Below are positions 37,540 through 48,413 of a DNA stretch of 64,000 bases, one piece after another; position 1 is the stretch's first letter, and the number at the start of each line of letters is the position of its first letter. The notes beneath the pieces were generated by a model. The model was given only the letters and a program-made list of their open reading frames with translations, had not been told where the DNA came from and did no database searches. A program made the translations under genes and the position numbers. The stretch is from Rubrivivax sp. (GTDB taxonomy: Bacteria > Pseudomonadota > Gammaproteobacteria > Burkholderiales > Burkholderiaceae_C): the NCBI GenBank assembly GCA_016789955.1, contig JAEUPB010000075.1:62001-126000 (forward strand). The letters are read 5' to 3'.

Positions 37540-38589
37540 ATGCATCCCATGCCCACGCCGATCGACCTGCGCTCCGACACCGTGACCCGCCCCACCGCCC
37601 CGATGCGCGCCGCGATGGCCGCCGCCGAGGTGGGCGACGACCAGTACGGCGAGGACCCCACCACGAACCGGCTGCAGGCCCGTTGCGCCGAACTGCTGGG
37701 CAAGGAGGCCGCGCTGTGGCTGCCCACCGGCACCATGGCCAACCAGGTGGCGCTGCGCACGCTGACGCGCCCCGGCGACGAGGTGGTGATCTGTCGCGAG
37801 GCGCACGTGGGCTGGCACGAGCTCGGCGGCGCCGCGGCCAACGCCGGCGTGCAGATCCACGAGATCGGCCAGGGCGGCCTGTTCGACGCCGATGCGCTGC
37901 GCGCCGCGGTGAAGCCGCGCAACTTCCCGATCTTCCCGACCACCTCGCTGGTGGCGGTGGAGAACACGCACAACCGCGCCGGCGGCATCGTGGTGCCGCA
38001 GGCCACCGTGCGGCAGGTGTGCGCCACCGCGCGCGAGCTGGGCCTGGCGACCTTCCTCGACGGCGCGCGGCTGTGGAACGCGAGCGTGGCCGGCGGGCTG
38101 CCGGTGCACGAGCTGGCGGCCCCCTTCGACCTGGTGGCGGTGGCCTTCAGCAAGGGGCTGGGTGCACCCGGCGGCGCGCTGCTGGCCGGCCCGCGAGCCA
38201 CGATCACCGCGGCGCACCGGCACCGCCACCGGATGGGCGGTGCGATGCGGCAGAACGGCGTGTTCACGGCCGCGGCGCTGCACGGGCTCGATCACCACCT
38301 CGCCCGCCTGCCCGAAGACCACGCGAACGCCCGCGCCTTCGCCGAGCGGCTGGTGGCCGGCGCGCCCGTCGTGCTCGACCTGGCCACCGTGCAGACGAAC
38401 ATCGTCGTGTTCCACCTGCCCGCGGCCGTGCCCATCGACGCGCCCACGCTGAGTGCCCGCGCACGCGAGCACGGCGTGCTCGTCAACGCCTTCGGCCCGC
38501 GCACCGTGCGCGCGGTGACGCACCTGGACGTGGACCGCGCCGGCTGCGTGCAGGCGGCCGACGTGCTGGTGGCGCTGCTGGCGCGCTGA
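37540..38589 (+). CDS. ltaE: Low-specificity L-threonine aldolase
   Basis: 349 residues (346 if ATG 37549 is used). [34 protein letters not shown] is the family start; [32 protein letters not shown] and [15 protein letters not shown] (PLP lysine) follow. Splits L-threonine or L-allo-threonine to glycine and acetaldehyde. Confidence 0.92.
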   Translation: MHPMPTPIDLRSDTVTRPTAPMRAAMAAAEVGDDQYGEDPTTNRLQARCAELLGKEAALWLPTGTMANQVALRTLTRPGDEVVICREAHVGWHELGGAAANAGVQIHEIGQGGLFDADALRAAVKPRNFPIFPTTSLVAVENTHNRAGGIVVPQATVRQVCATARELGLATFLDGARLWNASVAGGLPVHELAAPFDLVAVAFSKGLGAPGGALLAGPRATITAAHRHRHRMGGAMRQNGVFTAAALHGLDHHLARLPEDHANARAFAERLVAGAPVVLDLATVQTNIVVFHLPAAVPIDAPTLSARAREHGVLVNAFGPRTVRAVTHLDVDRAGCVQAADVLVALLAR

Positions 38590-38618
38590 CGCGAATGCGC
38601 GAAGACGCGTCCGGGCCG

Positions 38619-39161
38619 CTACGGCGAGGCCTGGATGGTCAGCACGCGCATCGAGCGCACGACCGTGGTGGCGGCCGCAGCCTCGCTGTCGGTGACGTTG
38701 TGCAGCGCGTACGACGCGACCAGCGGCCCGCGCACCAGCACGCCGGCCGACACAGGCAGCAGCCGCTGGTCGTTCGCGCCGGCAGGACGCGAGCAGCTCG
38801 CGGTGGCGCCGCCGCGCTCGAGTGCGCGCTGGTCGACGGTGGTGCCGATGCCCTCGCAGGCGCGGCTCGCGGCCAGCTCGCGCGCGGCATCGGCGCGCGG
38901 GTCGGCCGACGCGCGGGGCATCAGCCTGGGCACCAGGTGCAGCTGCGTGCTGCCGGGTTCGCGCGCCGTCAGCCGCAGCAGCGTGGTCCGCGAGGTGTTG
39001 GCGTCGATGCTGGCGTCGACGTACCAGCCGGCCGGCACCTCGGCCTCCAGGTACACGCCGTAGGCCAGCGGCCAGCGCTGCGTCTGCACCGGTTGCGGCC
39101 CCGCGCAGGCCGCGAGCAGCAGCAGAGGTAGGCAGGGAAGGGCGCGCAAGGGCAGGGGCAT
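38619..39161 (-). CDS. Lipoprotein, unknown
   Basis: 180 residues. LPLLLLAACAG is a lipobox signal peptide. The mature part is beta-rich (GVYLEAEVPAGWYVDASID, STQLHLVPRLMP) with two further cysteines that may pair. I do not recognise it. It is the last gene in line of the minus-strand signalling island but is separated from the methyltransferase by a strong hairpin. Confidence 0.6.
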   Translation of the reverse strand: MPLPLRALPCLPLLLLAACAGPQPVQTQRWPLAYGVYLEAEVPAGWYVDASIDANTSRTTLLRLTAREPGSTQLHLVPRLMPRASADPRADAARELAASRACEGIGTTVDQRALERGGATASCSRPAGANDQRLLPVSAGVLVRGPLVASYALHNVTDSEAAAATTVVRSMRVLTIQASP

Positions 39162-39199
39162 GGTGGCTGGATGGCGGCAGAGACGCGCCGATCATAGGC

Positions 39200-39227
39200 A
39201 GGGCGTGCCGACTGCGCGGCACGCCCT
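39200..39227 (-). terminator. Strong hairpin after methyltransferase gene
   Basis: AGGGCGTGCCG and CGGCACGCCCT form an 11-base perfect stem around ACTGCG, 38 bases past the methyltransferase stop. No T-run follows, as is common in GC-rich genomes. Confidence 0.5.
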
Positions 39228-39264
39228 GGGCGACAGGCCGTGTGCAGGCACCGACCGCCGGGGG

Positions 39265-40071
39265 TCAAGCCCGCGTCACCACGATCTCTGCGTAGTCGCT
39301 GGCGATCAGCAGCCGGTCGGCGCCGCCGCGGTTCAGGCGGTTCATCAGCTCGGTGAGGTCGGCCGTGAGCGCCGCGCCCTTGTCGGCGTCCAGCGCCGCG
39401 TAGGCCTTGTGCACCGGGCCGTACCAGGTGCGGAACACGTCGATGAAGTGCGCCGGCGAACGGTAGCGGAAGTTGAACACCTTGGGCGCCACCGTGATCG
39501 CCGCGGCGCTGTCGCCGAAGAGCTGGCGCACATGGGCTTCCACGCCCCACAGCGCCGGCGACAGCGCGCCGGCCGGCGGCGGCAGGTGGCGGCCCAGCGT
39601 CTTGAAGAGCTGGCCGATGAAGCCGTCGGGCGTCCAGTTGGCCATGCCGATGCGTCCGCCCGAGCGGCACACGCGCGCCATCTCGGAGGCGGAGGCCGCG
39701 TGGTCGGGCGCGAACATCACGCCGAAGGTGGAGACCACCGCGTCGAAGCTGGCGTCGGCGAACGGCAGCGCCTCGACGTCGGCGACCTGGAACATCACCG
39801 GCAGCCGCTCGGCGCGGGCCCGCTCGGCACCGCGTTCGAGCAGCGTGCCCACGTAGTCGGTGGAGGTGACCTGCGCGCCGCGGCGGGCGGCGGCCAGCGT
39901 CGCGTTGCCATTGCCGGCGGCCACGTCGAGCACGCGCTCGTCGGGGTACAGGTCGCAGGCCTCGGCGAGCGATTCGCCGACGATCTGCAGCGTGGTGCCG
40001 ATGACGGCGTAGTCGCCGCTGGCCCAGGCGGCCTGCTGGCGGTTCTTCAGGGCGGTGAGGTCGAGGGTCAT
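39265..40071 (-). CDS. Class I SAM-dependent methyltransferase
   Basis: 268 residues. RVLDVAAGNGNATLAAARRGAQVTSTDY is motif I with the acidic residue; FQVADVEALPFADASFDAVVSTFGVMF and MARVCRSGGRIGMANW are later Methyltransf_11/UbiE-type motifs. A C-terminal domain (FNFRYRSPAHFIDVFRTWYGPVHKA) is common in methyltransferases found beside ECF sigma or regulator genes. Substrate unknown. A 30-bp promoter motif shared with the PAP2-type gene lies 51 bases before ATG 40071. Confidence 0.88.
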   Translation of the reverse strand: MTLDLTALKNRQQAAWASGDYAVIGTTLQIVGESLAEACDLYPDERVLDVAAGNGNATLAAARRGAQVTSTDYVGTLLERGAERARAERLPVMFQVADVEALPFADASFDAVVSTFGVMFAPDHAASASEMARVCRSGGRIGMANWTPDGFIGQLFKTLGRHLPPPAGALSPALWGVEAHVRQLFGDSAAAITVAPKVFNFRYRSPAHFIDVFRTWYGPVHKAYAALDADKGAALTADLTELMNRLNRGGADRLLIASDYAEIVVTRA

Positions 40072-40122
40072 GGGGAGCTTTCCGGTGGAGGGGTGCGCGC
40101 AGCGAACCTGCGCATCGGTTCC

Positions 40123-40152
40123 ATCGGAAAGCCGCGGCGGGAAGCGACACCG
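40123..40152 (-). promoter_or_regulatory. ECF-type promoter motif, copy A (before methyltransferase)
   Basis: Sense strand: CGGTGTCGCTTCCCGCC, then GCGGCTTT, then CCGAT. Read as TGTCGC, 17 bases, CGAT, it has ECF -35/-10 layout. It is identical to copy B at 28 of 30 positions. The distance to the start codon is 51 bases. Confidence 0.65.
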
Positions 40153-40181
40153 GCCGAGGCGAGACGCGCGGCGGCGACTCG

Positions 40182-40562
40182 TCAGTTGGCGAAGTGGTAG
40201 CGCACCGCGCCCAGCGACAGAGCGAACACGTAGCCGTACAGGAAGCGGTCGATGCGCAGCCGCCGCTGGCCGCGACGCTCGCGCCAGGTGCCCAGTGCCG
40301 ACATGCACAGCCCCACCGCGATCGGCGTGACCATCAGGTTGACGAAGCGCAGCGGCCCCGGCGCGATGAAGTGCGTGCGGAACACCAGCAGCGACAACCC
40401 GCCCACGATCGCGCCGAACACCGTGTAGCCCACCGCGGCGAACCAGGGGCTCGGTTCCTTGCGGAACGGCTCGGCCACCGAGCGCAGGCCCAGCTCGACG
40501 AGCAGCTCGCCGAACAGCTGCAGCACGAATTCGGCGATCAGTTCGAACAGGAACTCGAGCAT
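40182..40562 (-). CDS. Small membrane protein, unknown
   Basis: 126 residues. An amphipathic acidic N-terminal helix (MLEFLFELIAEFVLQLFGELL), then two membrane helices (GYTVFGAIVGGLSLLVF and FVNLMVTPIAVGLCMSALG) and a basic C terminus. I do not recognise it. Lies between the subtilase and the methyltransferase on the same strand. Confidence 0.65.
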   Translation of the reverse strand: MLEFLFELIAEFVLQLFGELLVELGLRSVAEPFRKEPSPWFAAVGYTVFGAIVGGLSLLVFRTHFIAPGPLRFVNLMVTPIAVGLCMSALGTWRERRGQRRLRIDRFLYGYVFALSLGAVRYHFAN

Positions 40563-40662
40563 CGGCGGTGCGGCCGGCAGGCCATCGGCGGCGGATGGCC
40601 GCGAGGCTACCGCGTCGGCGGGGTCGAGTGTCAGCGCCGGGCACGCCGTTCGGGCGCGCGCT

Positions 40663-42009
40663 TCAGGCCGCAGCGGGCTCCTTCACGAGCCCGATGGGCA
40701 GCGGCGCGGTGACGAGCGCGTGCACGTCGAGGACCCCGGTGCCGAACTCGCCCGGCTGCCAGACGCCCGGCCGCTGCTTCGTGCTGCGCACCAATTCGCG
40801 AAACGCCGCCACGCGTTGCCAGGGCTGCGCGTAGGCCGCGGCGATCTCGGCCCCACGGTGCGCGAGCCACAGCGCCGCAGCACCGGTGGTGATGGCGGTG
40901 GCGTAGGAGGTGCCGTCGCCGGTGCCGGTCCACTCCGGCTGGTTGCCCGGCAGCATGCTGGCGCGGCGCACGCCGTCGGCCGGCCCGCTCATGTCGACCG
41001 CAGGCCCGTGCGCGCTCTTGCTCCAGAAGGTCCAGTCGGCCGGGCCCCTGGGCACCACGCCGGCCACCGCGATCGTGCGCGGCAGGCACGCCGGCGCGAC
41101 GACGTCGTGCACGATCTGTCCGGCCGCGCAGACGAGGATCACGCCGGCCTCGTAGGCGAGGTCGATCGCGCGCCGGAGCTCCTTCTGGATCGGCAGCGGC
41201 AGGCCCACCAGGCGCGTGAGCACGCCCAGGCTGACGTTGATCACGCCGACGTTGCACTGCTCGACGAGGTGGCGCACGGCCTGCGCGAACTCCAGCTGCG
41301 CGTGGTTGATCGCGACGTGGTTGGCGATGCGCACCGGCACCAGCGGCACCTTGGGCGCCACGCCGTAGAAGCCGCCCTGCGGTGCCGTGGGGGCGTGCCC
41401 GCAGATCGTGCTCGCGGTGCGCGTGCCGTGGCCGTCCATCTGGAACGACAGCGGGTCCAGGCCCTGGCCCGGGCCCGGGTCGTTCTGCGACGGGTCGGCC
41501 GGCGGCGCGAAGAAGGTCCCGGCGAGCGCCTGCAGGATCCACGGCGCCCCGGGGAACCCGAACGCCGGGTGCAGCGTATAGCCGGTGTCGATGTGGCCGA
41601 CGCGCACCGTGCCCCAGGCGATCTGGTCAGGGCCGTTCATCAGCGCCCACGCCCGCGCCACACCGGTACGCTCGAGGTGCCAGTCGCGCTGGCCCGGTGG
41701 TGGCGGCGGTGCGGCTGCTGGCGCGGCGGGTGCCGCGGCCGGGCCCGCGCGCGTGCGCGCCTCGCGCATCGCCAGCGACTCGGCGTCTGACACCAGCACG
41801 GCGGTGACGACGCCGGCCCGGTGCAGGATGGCGCGCCGCCCGGCTTCGCCGTACTCGATTTCCAGGGCAGCGGCAGTGCTGGCCGGCAGCAGCGCCCAGG
41901 GCGCATCGAGGGCATCCAGGCCGATGTCCAGGCCGGGCAGGTACTCGGCCAGCACCTGGCGTGCGCGCGGCAGTGCGCCGGGCTCGAGTTGCAGCTTGAG
42001 GTCGTGCAT
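40663..42009 (-). CDS. S8 (subtilisin-like) serine peptidase without signal peptide
   Basis: 448 residues. Catalytic triad in order: VGHIDTGY (Asp), DGHGTRTAS (His), GDGTSYATAI (Ser), with the oxyanion Asn region VINVSLGV. The first 110 residues are not a signal peptide; they end in an Ala/Pro linker (PAAAPAAPAAAPPPPPG). So the enzyme is predicted cytoplasmic or exported by other means. It directly follows the kinase gene (107 bases) on the same strand. Target unknown. Confidence 0.88.
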   Translation of the reverse strand: MHDLKLQLEPGALPRARQVLAEYLPGLDIGLDALDAPWALLPASTAAALEIEYGEAGRRAILHRAGVVTAVLVSDAESLAMREARTRAGPAAAPAAPAAAPPPPPGQRDWHLERTGVARAWALMNGPDQIAWGTVRVGHIDTGYTLHPAFGFPGAPWILQALAGTFFAPPADPSQNDPGPGQGLDPLSFQMDGHGTRTASTICGHAPTAPQGGFYGVAPKVPLVPVRIANHVAINHAQLEFAQAVRHLVEQCNVGVINVSLGVLTRLVGLPLPIQKELRRAIDLAYEAGVILVCAAGQIVHDVVAPACLPRTIAVAGVVPRGPADWTFWSKSAHGPAVDMSGPADGVRRASMLPGNQPEWTGTGDGTSYATAITTGAAALWLAHRGAEIAAAYAQPWQRVAAFRELVRSTKQRPGVWQPGEFGTGVLDVHALVTAPLPIGLVKEPAAA

Positions 42010-42116
42010 GGGTGTGGTCCTCCGAGTGCGCTGGACACTACGACAACCGGGACTGCACGCCGTCCCCATCCTGGAGGACGCGCGAAGTGCGCGGGTGTGG
42101 GCCTGGCGGCGCCGGA

Positions 42117-44747
<2,631 letters not shown>

Positions 44748-44790
44748 GGGGCCGCTACGTTACCGCGCGCCGGGTGTGCGCGTCAGGTGC

Positions 44791-46017
44791 TCACAAGTCG
44801 CCCTGCAGCCACTTCGCAGCGGCGAGCTGCCCGATGCGGCGGCCCATCTCGGAGGCGACGTCGACAGAGGTGCGGTAGTGGATGCCGGCCCAGACGCGGG
44901 CGTCGCCCACCTCGCGCAGGAAGTCCTCCAGCGAGCTCCAGCGCCGCACCGCGCCCTGCGCCGACGGGCTGGTGGTGGCGATGGGCGCCTGCAGTGCTCG
45001 CGTGCCGAGCTCGGCCTGCAGCACGCCGACCAGCGCGCCGGCCAGGATGCCGTGGCCGCTCGGGTACTCGGGGTGCGGCGGACTGTCGAGCAGCGAGTTC
45101 CAGCCGGCGTCGCGCACGGTGGCGTCGTTCCCGTCGGCGTCGCCGTTGCGGATGGCCGTGACCGGGCGCCAGTGGGCATGGTGGTACTTGGCGTCCCACA
45201 CGGCGATCAGGGCGTCGTCCATCGCCTGCGCCACGGCAGCGTACAAGCGGGCGTTGCGCATCAGGTCGCGCCCGGGCTGCTCGGCAGCCGAGCGCAGCAC
45301 GCCGTGGTAGATGGCCGGCAGCGAGTACTCCCAGAAGCGCGCAGCGTCGGTCTGCGCCGCGGTGCGCTGGGTGCTGGCGCGCGCGCCGACGAGCTTCACC
45401 TCGTTGTAGTCGCGCGCCCAGGCGTCGCTCGCCAGCGCCGGGGGCGGCGCGGGCCGGAACTGCGACGGGCTGGACAGCAGCCACGGGCGGCGCTGCGCCC
45501 ATTGCGGCACCGCCGCGGCGGCGGTGGGCACCCAGGCACCCGCCGCCGCGTGCGGTCGATAGGTCTCGGGCGTGGCGGCGCCGTCGTCCTTGCGTGCCGC
45601 GAGCACGGCGGCCGCGGCCTGTTCACCGGCGGCGATGCCCGCCGCCTTGGCCGGGCCGTCGGCGATGCGCGACAGCGCGGCCTGCGCCGCGGCCTCGATG
45701 GCGGCGCGCTGCTGTGGCACCAGGGCCGCGAGCACCGTCCGGTGCGCCGCGGCCACCGCGGCCTCGGCGGCACCGGGCTGTGCGCGCACGGCCTGCAGCG
45801 CATCGTGGGCGGCGGTCTGCACGATCGCCACGGTGCGCACCGCCGGCGGCGTGCCCATGCGCGACTCGTGGAGGATCTCGCCGGTCTTGGCGTTCCATTC
45901 GGTGATGGCGTCGGCACGGGCCGTGGGCGCGACGAGCAGCGCGAGTGGCACGGCCGCGAGCATCGGGGTGAGCCAGGCCGCCGCGGCGTGCGGCGTGCGG
46001 GGAGCTTGCAGGGACAT
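44791..46017 (-). CDS. PAP2/vanadium haloperoxidase-like acid phosphatase
   Basis: 408 residues with a signal peptide (PLALLVAPTARA). KYHHAHWRPVTAIR, PEYPSGHGI and RVWAGIHYRTSVD are the three active-site motifs of the vanadium-haloperoxidase/PAP2 superfamily (Lys-Arg, Ser-Gly-His, Arg-His). Either a phosphatase or a haloperoxidase; the periplasm is the likely site. ATG 46017 (GGAG upstream) is preferred to ATG 46050, and gives nearly the same promoter-to-start distance as the methyltransferase gene. Forty-three bases upstream of the kinase gene. Confidence 0.87.
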   Translation of the reverse strand: MSLQAPRTPHAAAAWLTPMLAAVPLALLVAPTARADAITEWNAKTGEILHESRMGTPPAVRTVAIVQTAAHDALQAVRAQPGAAEAAVAAAHRTVLAALVPQQRAAIEAAAQAALSRIADGPAKAAGIAAGEQAAAAVLAARKDDGAATPETYRPHAAAGAWVPTAAAAVPQWAQRRPWLLSSPSQFRPAPPPALASDAWARDYNEVKLVGARASTQRTAAQTDAARFWEYSLPAIYHGVLRSAAEQPGRDLMRNARLYAAVAQAMDDALIAVWDAKYHHAHWRPVTAIRNGDADGNDATVRDAGWNSLLDSPPHPEYPSGHGILAGALVGVLQAELGTRALQAPIATTSPSAQGAVRRWSSLEDFLREVGDARVWAGIHYRTSVDVASEMGRRIGQLAAAKWLQGDL

Positions 46018-46071
46018 CGGGATCTCCGGTTCGGCGGGCGCCTGCGCCATGCAGGGCCTCGTGCCGGAGAG

Positions 46072-46101
46072 ATCGCAAAGCCGGGGCGGGAAGCGACACC
46101 G
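46072..46101 (-). promoter_or_regulatory. ECF-type promoter motif, copy B (before PAP2-type gene)
   Basis: Sense strand: CGGTGTCGCTTCCCGCC, then CCGGCTTT, then GCGAT; TGTCGC-N17-CGAT. It differs from copy A at two positions only (G/C swaps). It lies 54 bases before ATG 46017, immediately downstream of the ECF sigma gene. Confidence 0.65.
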
Positions 46102-46110
46102 CCGCGCGTG

Positions 46111-46704
46111 TCAATCCTTCATCGTGTGATGCAGGAACAGGCGCGCCTTGGCCCAGTCGCGCTGCACGGTGCGCGACGAGACCCCGCGCATCTCGGCGAT
46201 CTGGTTGAACTCGAAGCCGCAGAAGAACTTCAGCTCCACGAGTTCGGCCAGCGCCGGCTCGGCCACCGCCAGCGCGTCGAGCGCGTCGCCCAGCGGCACG
46301 AGATCGTCTGCCTGCGCCACCGACTCGGCAGTGACGGTGTCCAGCGTCGTCAGGTGGAACTCGCCGCCGCGCTTGAGCGCGCGGCGCTCGCGCACGTAGT
46401 CGATGATCAGCCCGCGCATCGCCCGCGCGGCGTAGGCGAAGAAGCGCGCGCGGTCGGGGAAGGCCACCTCGCGCTGCGAGAGCTGCAGGTAGGCCTCGTG
46501 CAGCAGCGTGGTGGCGCCCAGCGTGAGGTGGCTGGCGTTGACGTGCAGCTGCCGCCGCGCCAGCCGGTGCAGTTCGCGGTACAGCGCGGTGAACAGCTCC
46601 GGCGTGGCCGCGGTCTCGCCGCGCTCGACGGCCGCGAGCGCTTTCGCGACGGCGGCCGATTCGGCGTCGTCGGCGGGCGGTTCAGGTCGCGGGGTGAAGG
46701 CCAC
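46111..46704 (-). CDS. ECF RNA polymerase sigma factor (kinase-associated, TIGR02999/ECF43-like)
   Basis: 197 residues from GTG 46704; an in-frame ATG at 46776 would overlap the upstream gene. Region 2: ELFTALYRELHRLARRQLHVNASHLTLGATTLLHEAYLQLS and FFAYAARAMRGLIIDYVRERRALKRGG. Region 4: ELVELKFFCGFEFNQIAEMRGVSSRTVQRDWAKARLFL. These fit the TIGR02999 group, whose members sit beside Ser/Thr kinases and lack an anti-sigma gene, as here. Probably reads the 30-bp promoter motifs (inference). Confidence 0.88.
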   Translation of the reverse strand: MAFTPRPEPPADDAESAAVAKALAAVERGETAATPELFTALYRELHRLARRQLHVNASHLTLGATTLLHEAYLQLSQREVAFPDRARFFAYAARAMRGLIIDYVRERRALKRGGEFHLTTLDTVTAESVAQADDLVPLGDALDALAVAEPALAELVELKFFCGFEFNQIAEMRGVSSRTVQRDWAKARLFLHHTMKD

Positions 46705-46733
46705 GGTGGCGCGATTCTGCGCGTCGATCGGCG

Positions 46734-47708
46734 TCAATCCAACTGGATGCCGGCCTCGCGGATCACGCGGCCCCATTTCTCGTTGTCACGCTGCACCCAC
46801 TCCAGCACTTCTTCCGGGCTGGAGCCCAGCAGCTCGGTGCCGTGCGGCTCGATGCGTGCGGACACCGTGGCGTCCTGCAGCGTGCGCCTCAGCAGCACGT
46901 TGATGCGGTCCACCAGCGGTCGCGGCGTGCCCGGCGGCCCGTACATCGCGTACCACGTCGTGTACTCGAAGCCGGGGATGGTGGCCGACATCAGCGGCAG
47001 CGAGCGCGTGGCCGGCGAGCGGCTCGGCGCGGTGGCGGCGATCACGCGCACCAGGCCCTTGTCGGCCAGTCCCTGCAGCGAGGGCAGGCTGCTGAACATC
47101 GCGCCGACCTGGCCCGACGCGAGGTCGTTCACCGCGCCCGAGCTGCCCTTGTACGGCACGTGCAGCACGTCGGTGCGGGTGAGCGCCTTGAACATCTCCA
47201 TCGCCAGGTGCGCGGTGCCGCCGGTGCCGGCCGACGCGAAGCTCACGCGTCCCGGCTGCGCGCGGGCCAGCTCCACCAGTTCCTTGACGTTGGCGACCGG
47301 CAGCCTGGCCGACACCACGAGCACATGCGCGCCGGTGGAGACCATCGACACCGGCCGCAGCCGCGCGAGCTGGTCGGCGCCGCCGGCCTTCGACAGCAGC
47401 GGCTGCAGCACCACGTTGCCCAGTGCCGGCATGTACAGCGTGTGGCCGTCGGGCTCGGCGCGCGAGATCAGTGCCAGCGCCGGCAGCCCGAGACCGCCGC
47501 CCTGGTTCTCGATGACGAACGGCTGTCCGGTGTCGGCCGAGAGCTTCTGCGCCAGTTCGCGCGCCACCACGTCGGCCGGGCCGCCGGCGGCATAGGGCAC
47601 GATGATCTTCACGGCCTTCGACGGCCACGGGGCCTGGGCGCGGACGGCGAGGGGCAGGGCTGCCACGATGGTGGCGAGCAGCGTGCGGCGGGTGGGGCAG
47701 GCGTTCAC
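46734..47708 (-). CDS. Bug/TctC family tripartite tricarboxylate transporter binding protein
   Basis: 324 residues with a signal peptide (RRTLLATIVAALPLAVRAQA). VKIIVPYAAGGPADVVAREL, HVPYKGSSGAVNDLASGQVGAMF and WYAMYGPPGTPRPLVDRIN are the Bug signature; ligand unknown, often a carboxylate. GTG start. Ends 29 bases before the ECF sigma start on the same strand, so read-through is possible. Confidence 0.92.
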   Translation of the reverse strand: MNACPTRRTLLATIVAALPLAVRAQAPWPSKAVKIIVPYAAGGPADVVARELAQKLSADTGQPFVIENQGGGLGLPALALISRAEPDGHTLYMPALGNVVLQPLLSKAGGADQLARLRPVSMVSTGAHVLVVSARLPVANVKELVELARAQPGRVSFASAGTGGTAHLAMEMFKALTRTDVLHVPYKGSSGAVNDLASGQVGAMFSSLPSLQGLADKGLVRVIAATAPSRSPATRSLPLMSATIPGFEYTTWYAMYGPPGTPRPLVDRINVLLRRTLQDATVSARIEPHGTELLGSSPEEVLEWVQRDNEKWGRVIREAGIQLD

Positions 47709-47789
47709 GGGCGTGTCTCGACGGGACGGGGCGGCGCCATCGTAGACCCGCCGCAGGCCGCACCGGTGTCGGCCCGGCGCGCCCGCCGT

Positions 47790-47935
47790 TCAGCGATCGC
47801 GCCAGGCCAGCGCCATCGCAGGGGCGACCAGCGCGAACTGCGGCAGCGTGAACGTAGGTGTCGTGGAAGGCCACGAGGTGCCAGACGAAGCCCGTCGCGA
47901 AGGTCGCTGTCGCTTGCACTGTGCAAGGGAGATGA
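47790..47935 (-). pseudogene. Possible membrane-protein relic
   Basis: One frame reads FATGFVWHLVAFHDTY and another continues FTLPQFALVAPAMALAW to a stop, as if a small membrane protein had lost its start and suffered a frameshift. The family is not recognised. It lies between the divergent Bug and HxlR genes. Confidence 0.25.
47913..47927. promoter_or_regulatory. Palindrome upstream of HxlR gene
   Basis: CTTGCACTGTGCAAG is a perfect 7+1+7 palindrome, 38 bases before the HxlR start; likely its autoregulatory operator. Confidence 0.45.
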
Positions 47936-47965
47936 ACCCGGAACCGCGCCGCCGCAACTGCTAGC

Positions 47966-48406
47966 ATGACCCGCATGCGCAGAAGTCAAGCCCGGGCACG
48001 CCGGTCGGGGTGCCCGATCGGCATCGCGCTGGACAGCGTCGGCGACCCCTGGACGCTGCTGGTCGTGCGCGACCTGATGTTCAAGGGCGCCACCGCCTTC
48101 CACGACTTCCAGCACGCCGGCGAGGGCATCGCCACCAACGTGCTCAGCGACCGGCTGGCGCGGCTGGAGGCCGCCGGCATCGTCGACAAGGCGCCCGACC
48201 CCGCCGACGCGCGGCGCCATGTGTACCGGCTCACCGCCAAGGGCATGGACCTGGGCCCGGTGCTGGTGGAGCTGGTGCTGTGGGCCGCCCGCCATGAGCG
48301 GACCGACGCACCGGCCGCAGTCGTGAAGGCGATGCGGCACGACCGCGACGCCTTCCTGGCGGAGGTGCGCGCGGGGTGGCGTGCCGCGCGGCGCAAGGCG
48401 AGGTAG
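47966..48406 (+). CDS. HxlR family transcriptional regulator
   Basis: 146 residues. CPIGIALDSVGDPWTLLVVRDLMFKGATAFHDFQHAGEGIATNVLSDRLARLEAAGIV is the HxlR winged helix with an N-terminal Cys that could sense redox or electrophiles. Eight bases before the bciA-like gene, which it may control. Confidence 0.9.
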   Translation: MTRMRRSQARARRSGCPIGIALDSVGDPWTLLVVRDLMFKGATAFHDFQHAGEGIATNVLSDRLARLEAAGIVDKAPDPADARRHVYRLTAKGMDLGPVLVELVLWAARHERTDAPAAVVKAMRHDRDAFLAEVRAGWRAARRKAR

Positions 48407-48413
48407 GCGGGGG

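Noticed and set aside
46705-46776. Upstream in-frame ATG giving a longer ECF sigma factor
   Set aside because: The added 24 codons overlap the end of the Bug-family gene and do not resemble sigma N termini.
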